A stretch of DNA of 64,000 nt. Source: JAFGCL01 sp964423835 (GTDB lineage: Bacteria; Chloroflexota; Dehalococcoidia; UBA2247; RBG-13-53-26). Made by a program: the position numbers and the translations under genes. Shown piece after piece: positions 23,696 through 32,722 of this stretch (position 1 is the first letter of the stretch; each line of letters starts with the position of its first letter). The notes beneath the pieces were generated by a model, which saw only the letters and a list, made by a program, of their open reading frames with translations, ran no database searches and was not told where the DNA came from. The stretch lies in the NCBI GenBank assembly GCA_964423835.1, contig CAYRGJ010000010.1, positions 1 through 64,000 of the forward strand. Direction: 5' to 3'.

Positions 23696-24585
23696 AGGCC
23701 AGGTCCAGCGTGGTGAAGCTGGAGGGGGTGTGGGTCACGTACCACGAGACGCTGGCCCTGAAAGACATCGACCTGGACATAGCCGCCGGCGAGTTCCTGG
23801 GGCTGATCGGCCCCAACGGCAGCGGCAAGACCACCCTGATCAGGGTCATCCTGGGGCTGGTGAAGCCGGACCGGGGACGGGTGGAGGTGTTTGGGGCGCC
23901 GCCGGACCAGCTGGGGTCCAGGCACCACCTGGTGGGCTATGTGCCCCAGAGGAGCCGTGGCGACTGGAGCTTCCCCGTCTCGGTGATGGATGTGGTGCTG
24001 ATGGGGCGGTATGGGCGCATCGGCCTGGTGAGGCGGCCATCGAAGGCAGACCGCGAGGCGGCCATGCAGGCCCTGGAGGACCTGCAGATGCAGGACCTCG
24101 CCGGCCGGCAGCTGGCCGAGCTCTCGGGAGGTCAGCAGCAGCGGGTCCTGATTGCCCGGGCCCTGGCCACCGGGCCGAAGCTGCTGCTGCTGGACGAGCC
24201 GGCGGCGGGGGTGGATGCCTATGGAGAGGAGAGGTTCTACGAGCTGCTGCGGGGGCTGAAGGAGCAGCAGGGCCTGACCATTGTGGTGGTGACACACGAC
24301 ATCGCGGTGGTGTCGGCCCACGTGGAGAAGCTGGCCTGCCTCAACCAGACCCTGTATACGCATGCCCCGCCCTCCGAGGTGATCACGGCCGGCACCCTGG
24401 AGAAGGTATACGGCTGCGAGGTGGAGTTGCTGGCTCACGGGCGCATACCCCACCGCGTGCTGGAGGTGCACGAAGCGCCGGAGGGGCCCCAGGCGCATGC
24501 GGCGCGCCACGCCCCCGGCGGCCCCGGGGAGCACGGAGCGCGTGGCGGGACCGGTGGCCCCGAATCTCCCGGAGACCACCGGTGA
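23692..24585 (+). CDS. znuC: Zinc/manganese ABC transporter ATP-binding protein (ZnuC-like)
   Basis: The 297-aa ATPase has Walker A GPNGSGKTT, signature LSGGQQQR and Walker B KLLLLDEPAAG, plus the switch His in VVVTHD. Its C-terminal 60 residues are a His/Gly/Pro-rich extension (HAARHAPGGPGEHGARGG) that could bind metal. The GTG start at 23692 overlaps the znuA stop as GTGA, and its own stop overlaps the permease start in the same way. Confidence 0.9.
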   Translation: MKARSSVVKLEGVWVTYHETLALKDIDLDIAAGEFLGLIGPNGSGKTTLIRVILGLVKPDRGRVEVFGAPPDQLGSRHHLVGYVPQRSRGDWSFPVSVMDVVLMGRYGRIGLVRRPSKADREAAMQALEDLQMQDLAGRQLAELSGGQQQRVLIARALATGPKLLLLDEPAAGVDAYGEERFYELLRGLKEQQGLTIVVVTHDIAVVSAHVEKLACLNQTLYTHAPPSEVITAGTLEKVYGCEVELLAHGRIPHRVLEVHEAPEGPQAHAARHAPGGPGEHGARGGTGGPESPGDHR

Positions 24586-25409
24586 GCGATATCCTGAGCT
24601 ACGCCTTCATGCAGCGGGCCCTGGTGGCCGCCGTGATGGTGGGCGTAGTCTGCGCAGTGGTGGGCACCTACGTGGTGCTGAGGCGGATGGCCTTCATCGG
24701 CGCCGGCATCTCCCACTCGGCGTTTGGCGGCGTGGCCCTGGGCTATCTGCTGGGGCTGGACCCGATAGGCGTGGCCATTCCCTTCTGCCTGGCCACGGCC
24801 ATGGCCATCGGATGGGTGAGCCGCGAGGGCCGGGTCTCGGAGGACACCGCCATCGGCATCGCCTTCGCCAGCACCATGGCCCTGGGAGCGCTCTTCATTG
24901 GCCTGAAAGAGGGCTACAACGTGGACCTCTTCGGCTATCTGTTCGGCTCCATCCTGGCGGTCTCCGCCTCCGACCTCTGGCTCATCCTGGGCCTGAGCCT
25001 GGGCGTCATCCTGGTGGTGGCGCTGTTCTTCAAAGAGCTGCTCTTCATCAGCTTCGACGAGGAGATGGCCGCGGTGAGCGGCCTGCCGGTGCGGGCGCTG
25101 TACTTCCTTCTGCTGGCGCTGATGGCCCTGACGGTGATCATCTCCATCAAGATCGTGGGCATCATCCTGGTGGAGGCGCTGCTCATCATCCCGGCGGCGG
25201 CGGCCTACCAGCTGACCCGCAGCTTCGGGCGCATGATGGGGCTGTCGGTCTTTTTCGGCGTGGCCTCGGGCGTGGCCGGCCTGCTCTTCTCCTACTGGTG
25301 GGACCTGCCGTCCGGCGCCACCATCGTGCTCACCGCCGGCGCCATCTTCCTGGTCTGCTTCGTCCTGTCGCCCAAGCGTCGCCGGCGCGCGGCCCTGGCC
25401 CGCGGCTAA
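24582..25409 (+). CDS. znuB: Zinc/manganese ABC transporter permease (ZnuB-like)
   Basis: The 275-aa protein has about eight hydrophobic spans and the ABC-3 family features: MAFIGAGISHSAFGGVALGY near the N-terminus and SIKIVGIILVEALLIIPAA near residue 185. It forms the membrane channel for the ZnuA/ZnuC system. The GTG start at 24582 overlaps the previous stop. It ends the four-gene operon. Confidence 0.9.
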   Translation: MSDILSYAFMQRALVAAVMVGVVCAVVGTYVVLRRMAFIGAGISHSAFGGVALGYLLGLDPIGVAIPFCLATAMAIGWVSREGRVSEDTAIGIAFASTMALGALFIGLKEGYNVDLFGYLFGSILAVSASDLWLILGLSLGVILVVALFFKELLFISFDEEMAAVSGLPVRALYFLLLALMALTVIISIKIVGIILVEALLIIPAAAAYQLTRSFGRMMGLSVFFGVASGVAGLLFSYWWDLPSGATIVLTAGAIFLVCFVLSPKRRRRAALARG

Positions 25410-25498
25410 CAGGAGCGGGCTGTGGCCGGGGGCCAGCCTGTGTCTCGCCCGGAGGGCAACTGCCCCGGGTGCTATAATCGGCTCTGGGGAGGCGGACG

Positions 25499-26347
25499 AT
25501 GTGCCAGTTCTGCCACCAGCACGGCGAAGGCCGGAAATGGTACCTGCGGGCCGAGAACTACTCCGAAGACCTGCTGAGCGACCTGCGGCGGCGCCAGTTC
25601 ACCCAGGATTTTCTGCGTAGCCCGGAGCACGTCAGGCGGAGCGTGGAGGGGCTGGAGAAGTACCGGCGGGCTCCCTCCTTCGTTCGATGGGTCATTACCC
25701 CCTTCCTCGTTAACCGGCAGAAGAAGTCCCACTATGGCCAGGTGGTGCCCATCGAGGAGGTGGAGCACATCCTGGGCTTCGTCAACTCGGTGGTGAGGCT
25801 GCCCTGCATCTGCCGCCAGGCGTTGACGGGAGGCGAGCAGCGCTATTGCTATGGGATCAGCATGGTCCCCCAGGAGGAGTCGGGCCTCACCCGCATCGCT
25901 CGCGAGCTGGATGCCAGCTGGCTCACCGGCCCGGACACCGGGGGATTGGAGGCGCTCTCCCGGGAGGAGGCGCTGGCCAGCTTCCGGGAGCTGGAGAAGA
26001 AGGCCCTGTGCCACACCCTCTGGACCTTCGTGACCCCATTCATTGGCGGCATCTGCAACTGCGACCGGGCGGACTGCGCGGCCATGCAGGCCACCGTAAC
26101 CGCGGGTTTGCCGGTGATGTTCCGGGCGGAATACGTGGCGGAGGTTACTCCGGAGCTGTGCAACGGATGCCGGCAGTGCATGCGGGCCTGCCAGTTCGGG
26201 GCCATGGGCTTCAGCATCGCCCAGGAGAAGGTGATCATAGACCCCCGGCGCTGCTACGGCTGCGGCATCTGCCGCTCCCTGTGCGCCAGGGATGCCATAA
26301 GACTGTCGGACCGCTCGTCGGTGCCCCTGGCGCGGGGCATCTGGTAG
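25499..26347 (+). CDS. 4Fe-4S ferredoxin-domain protein, paralogue 1
   Basis: The 282-aa protein begins MCQFCHQHGEGRKWYL, with a CxxC pair at the very start. A central part contains LPCICRQ, CYG and ICNCDRADC. The end has two [4Fe-4S] motifs (CNGCRQCMRAC, CYGCGICRSLC). At least 14 cysteines suggest several clusters. It is soluble, and its partner and reaction are unknown. GAGG precedes the ATG, and a TATAAT box lies just upstream at 25472-25477. The next gene is a close paralogue. Confidence 0.8.
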   Translation: MCQFCHQHGEGRKWYLRAENYSEDLLSDLRRRQFTQDFLRSPEHVRRSVEGLEKYRRAPSFVRWVITPFLVNRQKKSHYGQVVPIEEVEHILGFVNSVVRLPCICRQALTGGEQRYCYGISMVPQEESGLTRIARELDASWLTGPDTGGLEALSREEALASFRELEKKALCHTLWTFVTPFIGGICNCDRADCAAMQATVTAGLPVMFRAEYVAEVTPELCNGCRQCMRACQFGAMGFSIAQEKVIIDPRRCYGCGICRSLCARDAIRLSDRSSVPLARGIW

Positions 26348-26426
26348 ATCGGCATTTACGTAGTTCCCACAGGGGCCAACTACGCAAGCTCCCCAATTCC
26401 GGCTTGATCCCTGCAGTGTGACAATA

Positions 26427-26460
26427 GGCGATGGCGCATGGTGCGCATGCTGCCATCGCC
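26427..26460 (+). other. Hairpin upstream of the second ferredoxin-domain gene
   Basis: GGCGATGGCGCATG (26427-26440) pairs with CATGCTGCCATCGCC (26446-26460), leaving one bulged T and a five-base loop. It could stop transcription after the first paralogue or fold in the leader of the second. No T-run follows. Confidence 0.45.
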
Positions 26461-26503
26461 CGGCAGTCGATCCTGTTTGTGCCGGGGCGGCGGAGGGGGC
26501 GTG

Positions 26504-27373
26504 ATGTGCGAGTTCTGCCACCGGCATGGCGAGGGTCAGAAGTGGTACCTGCAGGCCCGGAACTATTCCGAGGACCTGCTCGGTGACTTGAGGCGGCGCC
26601 GGTTCATCCAGGGCTTCATCAACGACCCGGGGTACTTCCGGGACTCACTGTGGAGGCTGGAGAGGCTGCGGCGCCTTCCGTCGTATGTCCGGGCCATGAT
26701 CAGCCCTTACGCCCACAGGAGACAGAAGAGGTCCCACTACGGGCAGGTCCTGCCCATAGAGGAAGTGGAGCGCATCTTCGGCTTCATCAACTCGGTCACC
26801 AGGCTGCCCTGCATGTGCCGCCAGGCCATCGCCGGCGTGGAGCAGAGACACTGCTACGCCCTGAGCATGGCCCCGCACGAGCGTTCGAAGCTGTTGGGGG
26901 TAGTGCGCGCGGTGGGGTCGGACTACCTCACGGGGCCGAGCACCGGCGGCCTGGAGGAGGTGTCAAAGGAGGAGGCCCTGGCCAGCCTGAGGCTGATCGA
27001 GCGGAAGGGCCTGGTGCACACTGTCTGGACCTTCATCACCCCGTTCATCGGCAGCATCTGCAACTGCGACCGGTCCAACTGCGTGGCCATGCGGGCCACG
27101 CTCAACCTGGACTACCCCATGATGTTTAAGGCGGAGTACGTGGCCGAGGTCGATCCGGAGCGGTGCAACGGGTGCCGCCAGTGCATGCGGGCCTGCCAGT
27201 TCGGCGCCATGGGCTACGGCGTCGCCCTGGAGAAGGTAGTCATAGACCCCCGCCGGTGCTACGGCTGCGGGATCTGCCGCAGCAGCTGCACCAGGGACGC
27301 CATTGTGCTCACTGATCGCTCTGCCCTCACGCTGGTGCCCGTGGCTCATCGAGGCTTCAGGCTCCCCGGCTAA
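26504..27373 (+). CDS. 4Fe-4S ferredoxin-domain protein, paralogue 2
   Basis: The 289-aa protein matches the previous gene along its length: MCEFCHRHGEGQKWYLQARN, LPCMCRQAIAG, ICNCDRSNC, CNGCRQCMRAC and CYGCGICRSSC. All cysteine positions are kept, so both copies are probably functional. GGAGG lies upstream of ATG 26504. It converges on the ABC permease gene with a four-base overlap of stop codons. Confidence 0.8.
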   Translation: MCEFCHRHGEGQKWYLQARNYSEDLLGDLRRRRFIQGFINDPGYFRDSLWRLERLRRLPSYVRAMISPYAHRRQKRSHYGQVLPIEEVERIFGFINSVTRLPCMCRQAIAGVEQRHCYALSMAPHERSKLLGVVRAVGSDYLTGPSTGGLEEVSKEEALASLRLIERKGLVHTVWTFITPFIGSICNCDRSNCVAMRATLNLDYPMMFKAEYVAEVDPERCNGCRQCMRACQFGAMGYGVALEKVVIDPRRCYGCGICRSSCTRDAIVLTDRSALTLVPVAHRGFRLPG

Positions 27374-28305
27374 CCCACGTCCTTGCGCTCTGTCACCAGG
27401 ACGGCCAGCGTCATGCACCCGGACACCAGCAGCACCAGCAGCACGGCCGAGGCGGCCGGCGGGACATAGTTGGCCAGCTTACCGGGATAGTAGTACTCGG
27501 ACGAGCCCAGGCCTCCCGTCCTTCCTCCCTCGAAGATGCCCGTGAAGTACCTGATCTCGTCCATCTCCTCTGCCGGCAGAAACTCCCCGCCCAGGGCCTG
27601 CTTCAGGGCGGGCGCGAAGGCATTGCCCAGCTGGTAGGCGCCGTCGAGCATGTAGAGGTGGTTGTTCTCGTACGAGTTCTCATTTGTTTCGAACCAGGTG
27701 CCGATGATGGGGCCGAACAGGAACAGGAAAAGGATGGCCCCGCAGGCCAGCGCGGTGACCACCACCTGGTTGTCGATGAGGGATGACAGGGCGAGCGACA
27801 GAGAAGCGAAGACCAGGATCACCAGCAGGGCATACAGAAGGACCCAGGGTATGGTCCCCAGCAGCGCCGCAAAGGTGGGGGCCTCCACAGGCAGCATGAA
27901 CCACAGCAGTATCGCCTGGACGAGCAGAATCGTGGCTGTCATCAGCAGGGCATGAGCCACTATGCCCGTGAGCTTGCCCAGGACAATCTGCCGACGGCTG
28001 ATGGGCTTGCTCACCAGGGTGAGGAGGGTGCCCTCATTGACCTCCTTGGATATGGCCCCGGCCGCGCTGGTGACTACCGCAAAAGCCAGGAAGAAGCCCG
28101 CGGTCCAGATGAAGGAGACCCCGATGAAGTGCCTCACCACCAGAAAGGTCTCCATGGGGGGCGCCAGGCCCTCGTTCCGCAGCTCTGACCGCCAGACGAA
28201 AGCGGTGATCACCGGGACCAGCAGGCCCAGGACAAGAAGGATGATGGTCCTCTTCCATCCGGTCAGGTCGATGAGGGTCTTGCGCACTACGGCCCGAAAT
28301 CCCAC
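27370..28305 (-). CDS. ABC-2-type transporter permease
   Basis: The 311-aa protein has six hydrophobic spans, with one at each end and a cluster of four in the middle, and the cytoplasmic loop NEGTLLTLVSKPISRRQIVLGK typical of ABC-2 exporters. A large outer loop (about residues 205-275) separates spans five and six. It starts directly after the stop of the ATPase gene, forming an exporter of unknown substrate. Confidence 0.85.
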   Translation of the reverse strand: MGFRAVVRKTLIDLTGWKRTIILLVLGLLVPVITAFVWRSELRNEGLAPPMETFLVVRHFIGVSFIWTAGFFLAFAVVTSAAGAISKEVNEGTLLTLVSKPISRRQIVLGKLTGIVAHALLMTATILLVQAILLWFMLPVEAPTFAALLGTIPWVLLYALLVILVFASLSLALSSLIDNQVVVTALACGAILFLFLFGPIIGTWFETNENSYENNHLYMLDGAYQLGNAFAPALKQALGGEFLPAEEMDEIRYFTGIFEGGRTGGLGSSEYYYPGKLANYVPPAASAVLLVLLVSGCMTLAVLVTERKDVG

Positions 28306-29244
28306 CTACTTGTCCCTTCCCTGGTCCATGGTGCTGCGGTAGATGTCCTCCAGCTTCACCTGCTCTTCGCCGAAGTACTTCAGCAGGCTCCCGGTCTGGG
28401 TCAGCGCCACCAGGACCGCCGACTGGAGCTGGGCCATGTCGGGGCTGCTGATGTGGATAGCGCCATCGTGGCCCCGATCCATCCGCTGAATGGACGGGTG
28501 CCCCTGCAGGGCCTTCATCACCGCCTCGTTGTTGGTGGTGTTGAGCACGTAGCGGTTCAGGGCCATCTCCTCCTTCATGTCCTTGACGCTGTCCTCGGCC
28601 ACCGTCCGCCCTTTGTTGATCAGGGTGACGGAGTCGATGAGATACTCCAGCTCCGACAGGATGTGGCTGCTGATGAAGACCGTCACACCCTGTTCCCCGG
28701 GCAGGCCCTTGAGCTTCTCCAGGAGCGACATCCGGCCATCGGGGTCCAGGTTGGCGGTGGGCTCGTCCAGGACCAGCAGCTCCGGCCTGTGGGTCATGGC
28801 CTGGGCGATGCTCAGGCGCTGCTTCATGCCGGCGCTGAAGCCACCCACCTTGACGTGGGCGAAATCCGCCAGCTCCAGCCACTCCAGCAGCTCCTGGCTG
28901 CGGCTCTCGGCCTCGGCCGTCCCCATTCCACTCATAGCCGCCATCTGGACCAGGTAGTCAAAGGCGGTCCAATCCTTGTAGAAGGCGGGGCGCTCGGGCG
29001 AGTAGCCGATGGCCCGGCGGGCCTCCACCGACCCGATGGGGTGGCCCTTGATGTACCCCTCGCCGCTGGTGCGCCTGATGGCGCCGACCAGGAGCTTGAT
29101 GGTGGTCGACTTGCCGGCGCCGTTGGGCCCCACGAACCCGTGGATGGAGCCTCTGTCCACCTTCACATCGAGGCCGTCCACGGCTACCAGCTTGCCGAAT
29201 CTCTTCGTCAGTGCCCTGGTCTCTATCATCACCTCACTGGACAT
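28306..29244 (-). CDS. ABC transporter ATP-binding protein
   Basis: The 312-aa ATPase has Walker A GPNGAGKSTT (about 39-48), signature FSAGMKQR and Walker B LLVLDEPTANLDPDG. The C-terminal 90 residues form the extra domain seen in drug- and lipid-export ATPases of the CcmA/NatA type. It pairs with the permease that follows without a gap, and the 1110-aa exported protein lies upstream on the same strand. Confidence 0.9.
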   Translation of the reverse strand: MSSEVMIETRALTKRFGKLVAVDGLDVKVDRGSIHGFVGPNGAGKSTTIKLLVGAIRRTSGEGYIKGHPIGSVEARRAIGYSPERPAFYKDWTAFDYLVQMAAMSGMGTAEAESRSQELLEWLELADFAHVKVGGFSAGMKQRLSIAQAMTHRPELLVLDEPTANLDPDGRMSLLEKLKGLPGEQGVTVFISSHILSELEYLIDSVTLINKGRTVAEDSVKDMKEEMALNRYVLNTTNNEAVMKALQGHPSIQRMDRGHDGAIHISSPDMAQLQSAVLVALTQTGSLLKYFGEEQVKLEDIYRSTMDQGRDK

Positions 29245-29284
29245 GCCAACCTCCGTGCCGGCAGAGCATCTTTGATGACGTGAT

Positions 29285-32200
29285 TCAGCGTGATGCCCTC
29301 CGGCGCGCTCGCCAGGCCCGGTGCAGCCTGGGATAGGAGAGGGCCCCGGCGACGGCCACCAGGGCCACCAGGCTCAGAACCAGCCAGGCTGGCTTCCAGG
29401 GGGACGGCACCACTTTGATGGTGAGGGGCTTCCCCATGTTTGCGGGACCACAGGATACCCGCCCCCAGTTGTCCTCCGATATCACTGTGATGTCGTGATT
29501 ACCCCGTCCCAGGTACAGGTCTGACCTGGAATCGCCGGTCATGTCGTAGCGGACCCCGTCCACGTACACTGTGGCGAAGTTGCCCTCTGTGGCGCCTTCC
29601 CACGTCACGCTGACGTTGGGCCCCGCCGTTGCCCCGTCCTCCGGCGAGGTGATGCTCAGCCCGCCGTCCACCCGCAGGAAGCAGGCCGCTCCGCGGGCGG
29701 CGACGCCGAGGGTGCCCGGCTTATGTGCTTCAAAGAGCGAAACGCCGGAGGCGCTGAAGCCGGCAAAAGCCGCCAGCCTCAGGCCGCTGTCCAGGTCCAC
29801 TACGGCCAGGTTGCCGCCCGTGGAGCCGCCGTAGTCTAAGTAGAAGCCGGCATCTGGATCGTAGGACGGCACGTAGGGGTCGGTCACGTCGCACATCATC
29901 TCGAAACGGCCATCGCCGTCAACGTCCGCTGCCAAGAGGTTGGGGTTCCCGCCGCCGTAGAACCCGGTCTTCATCCGAAGGCTGGCCGGCACCGAAGTCA
30001 GAAAGGAGTCCAGGGCCGGGCTGTAGACGCGAAGGCAGAGCTGCCGGTCCTCGGGCGCGATCTCCGGAGGGTCCTCCGCGTACCCGTACCAGCCGGCGGG
30101 GAAAGAGAGGTAACCCAGCTCATCGGCCCCGTCGCCGTCGAAGTCCCCTATATTGACTGCCGGTGGTCTGCCCCCGGGCTCCACGAAGTACTCTGTTTCC
30201 ATGCCGGGCGCCCTGAGCGTGGCGCCGTCCCTGCCTGAGAGCACAATCATGGTCAGGCCGATACCCTTCTCATTGGGCAGGAAGAACAGCGAGTCGGCGT
30301 AGCCGTCGCCGTTGAAGTCGCCGCAGGAGAGGTCGTACGTTGTCCAGTACGCCGGCAGCTCCACCTGGAACAGCTGGTGCCCGTCCGCCCCTGATCTCAG
30401 CGTCAGCAGCGGCGCCGGAGGCGCCAGGCCCTGGCCCATTGACTGGCTGGCCTGCCCCAGCTGGATGCAGGCCAGGTCCCGGATCCCGTCCCGGTCCGCG
30501 TCCGTCACCTGCTCCACGCTGCTGATGTAGCGGCCGGCACCGGGCTCGATGGTCAGGCGCTCCTGGTAGTTGTCCGTGGCGGCCACGCTACGGAACACCA
30601 CCGCGCGGGATGCGGAAACCAGCGCCAGCTCATCGACGTTGTCGGAGCTGACATCGTCGAGGGCCATGAGGCTGCCGATCTGCTGGTCGTCCGGCCACCC
30701 GGCGACGGTGGTCATCCACAGGGGCGCCCCCGCCGCGTCCAGCACCAGCAGGCCCCCGGCATCCCCGGACTCCTGGTCCCCGACACCCGGCGTGGCCAGG
30801 GCAATGGCGCTGCCGTCCGCCCCACGGCGGACCACCTCCAGTGCCGCAATCTGCAGCCCGGCGGGCAGCGTGGTCAGGCTGCCGTCCCGGCCGCTGAAGA
30901 TGAAGACGGTGTCCTCGCGGTAGCCGACTATGTCAGGGACCTGGTCGTGTCCCACCAGGTCCGGGGCCACCCTCATCCCCTGCAGCCCGCCCATGTCCCT
31001 CAGCTCACCGTAGGGGACTTCTCGGGACCAGGCCACGGACCGGGTCGCGCCGTCCATCATGGCCAGCAACCGGACTCCCTGTCCCTCCAGGGGATAGTAG
31101 CTGTCATAGGCGGTGCCGCCGAATTGCTCAGCGCAGAAGAGCACGTCCCCCGTGCCGTCCCCGACGAAGTCCGCCTCTTCCGAGGTCACGTTGCCCAGCC
31201 TGGGGTAGGACCACCGCACTTCTCCCGAGGCTGACAGGGCGACCAGGTCGGTCGTGGACGAGAAAGCCAGGTAATCCTGACCGCCCGGTGAGCCAACGAT
31301 CAGGCTCTGGTCCGGATCGGCGAGTTGAGCCAGCGGCACCCTGTGCAGCACGGACTGGCCGTCCTTGAGGTCGATCAGGGTGATCTCACTCCCGCTGCTC
31401 TGCAGCAGGAACGGTTTGCCGTCGATGCAGCCCGTGTATATCCCCTTCCCGAAATGCTGGAGGGGATTCTTCTCCCAGACTATGGTCCCGCCGGAGTCGC
31501 ACAGCGACGTTCTGCCGGCCGAAGGAGTGGCATAGTAGAGCTTGCCGCCGGTGGCCTCACTCAGCAGGGCTTCGGGTAGCCCGTCGCCAGTGATGTCAGG
31601 GGCCACCGATATCACCAGGTCGGCGGAGGAGTAATCAAGGTACATGCCGCCGGGGTCCTGCCCGAAGGCGCGGGTCTCCCACTCCCGCCGCTTCCCCGGA
31701 AGGTCATACAGCTGGGCGTAGCCGTCCGCCGAGGCGACCAGCACCTTTCCGGAGGCGTCGTCCAGGACAGCGACATCACTCACCAGGCGCTGGATGTCGT
31801 CGTACATCATTCCATCGTGCCTGGGCAGCCTGGTACGCCACCGCGTCTTGCCCGTCCGGCCGTCCAGCCAATAGAGGTCTCCATCATTCGTGCCGGCGAA
31901 AACGGCGCCGCCTTCTCCGTCGAGGCCAGACAGAACGGCCATCGGGCCCAGCGCTGCCGGCGCACCGAACCGCCACTCCTCCGAGCCGTCCCGGGCATCG
32001 ATGCAGATGACGCTGCGCCCGGAGGTGATCGCCAGTTTCTGTCCCTCTTCGCCCGCCAGTACTTCCAGGCCGGTAACCGCCATCTGGCGGTCCACCCACT
32101 CCCGGTCCCATATCCTGGCCATCGGAGCATACTGCCACAGCTCCTCCCAGGTGGCCCCGTCGTGGCAGCGGAGCGCGGGCGCCCGGGTGTCGACGAAGGC

Positions 32201-32617
32201 GACTGCCACCTCGCCGATACCGTCGCCGGTGATGTCGCCGACCAGGGCCATCTTCCTGATGCCTACAGGCGAGTAGAGGAAGTGGTGCAGCCGGCCGCCG
32301 GCGTCCACCACGTAGAGGCCATTGGTGGTGCCCACAAATGTCAGGTCGTCGCCGGCCTCGCTCAGCCGGCCCGCCAGCGGCTGCATGGTGATGTCACCAT
32401 ACAGCCCAAATGGCGTGCAGGTTACGGTGGGCTCGGGGACCGGGTCAGCCGCCTGTGGGTTCGACGCTGCAGGCTGGGACCGGGGGAGGGCACCCATGCC
32501 CAGCGCCAGGCAACAGACGGTCAGGCAGGCGAGCAGGACGAAGAGTCTGTGTGAGGGCCCGGCTGGTCTGCCGATTCTCACCTCCCATAAAGACCGCGGC
32601 GGTACAGGTCCATGCAA
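29285..32617 (-). CDS. Giant exported FG-GAP/PQQ-like beta-propeller protein with C-terminal anchor
   Basis: The 1110-aa protein has a signal sequence (LFVLLACLTVCCLALGMGAL at about 25-44), many blades with FG-GAP/VCBS calcium loops (DADRDGIRDL, DFNGDGYADS, DFDGDGADEL, DVDGDGRFEM) and PQQ-type repeats (YWLDGRTGKTRW). An Ig-like domain near 1000-1070 and a C-terminal membrane span with an Arg-rich tail follow. It is an extracytoplasmic surface protein; the ligand is unknown. Start choice is unclear: TTG 32617 lacks a ribosome site, GTG 32581 lies inside GGGAGG, and ATC 32575 sits five bases after it. Confidence 0.8.
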   Translation of the reverse strand: MHGPVPPRSLWEVRIGRPAGPSHRLFVLLACLTVCCLALGMGALPRSQPAASNPQAADPVPEPTVTCTPFGLYGDITMQPLAGRLSEAGDDLTFVGTTNGLYVVDAGGRLHHFLYSPVGIRKMALVGDITGDGIGEVAVAFVDTRAPALRCHDGATWEELWQYAPMARIWDREWVDRQMAVTGLEVLAGEEGQKLAITSGRSVICIDARDGSEEWRFGAPAALGPMAVLSGLDGEGGAVFAGTNDGDLYWLDGRTGKTRWRTRLPRHDGMMYDDIQRLVSDVAVLDDASGKVLVASADGYAQLYDLPGKRREWETRAFGQDPGGMYLDYSSADLVISVAPDITGDGLPEALLSEATGGKLYYATPSAGRTSLCDSGGTIVWEKNPLQHFGKGIYTGCIDGKPFLLQSSGSEITLIDLKDGQSVLHRVPLAQLADPDQSLIVGSPGGQDYLAFSSTTDLVALSASGEVRWSYPRLGNVTSEEADFVGDGTGDVLFCAEQFGGTAYDSYYPLEGQGVRLLAMMDGATRSVAWSREVPYGELRDMGGLQGMRVAPDLVGHDQVPDIVGYREDTVFIFSGRDGSLTTLPAGLQIAALEVVRRGADGSAIALATPGVGDQESGDAGGLLVLDAAGAPLWMTTVAGWPDDQQIGSLMALDDVSSDNVDELALVSASRAVVFRSVAATDNYQERLTIEPGAGRYISSVEQVTDADRDGIRDLACIQLGQASQSMGQGLAPPAPLLTLRSGADGHQLFQVELPAYWTTYDLSCGDFNGDGYADSLFFLPNEKGIGLTMIVLSGRDGATLRAPGMETEYFVEPGGRPPAVNIGDFDGDGADELGYLSFPAGWYGYAEDPPEIAPEDRQLCLRVYSPALDSFLTSVPASLRMKTGFYGGGNPNLLAADVDGDGRFEMMCDVTDPYVPSYDPDAGFYLDYGGSTGGNLAVVDLDSGLRLAAFAGFSASGVSLFEAHKPGTLGVAARGAACFLRVDGGLSITSPEDGATAGPNVSVTWEGATEGNFATVYVDGVRYDMTGDSRSDLYLGRGNHDITVISEDNWGRVSCGPANMGKPLTIKVVPSPWKPAWLVLSLVALVAVAGALSYPRLHRAWRARRRASR

Positions 32618-32722
32618 TGTGAACGAGCAGGATGGAGTTTCAGTTGCACGGCCATCATACGCGATAGCGCGGCGGAAAGGAAGCCCTCAATTCAGGCCCT
32701 GGCCCAGTGACGCGGGCTCTGC

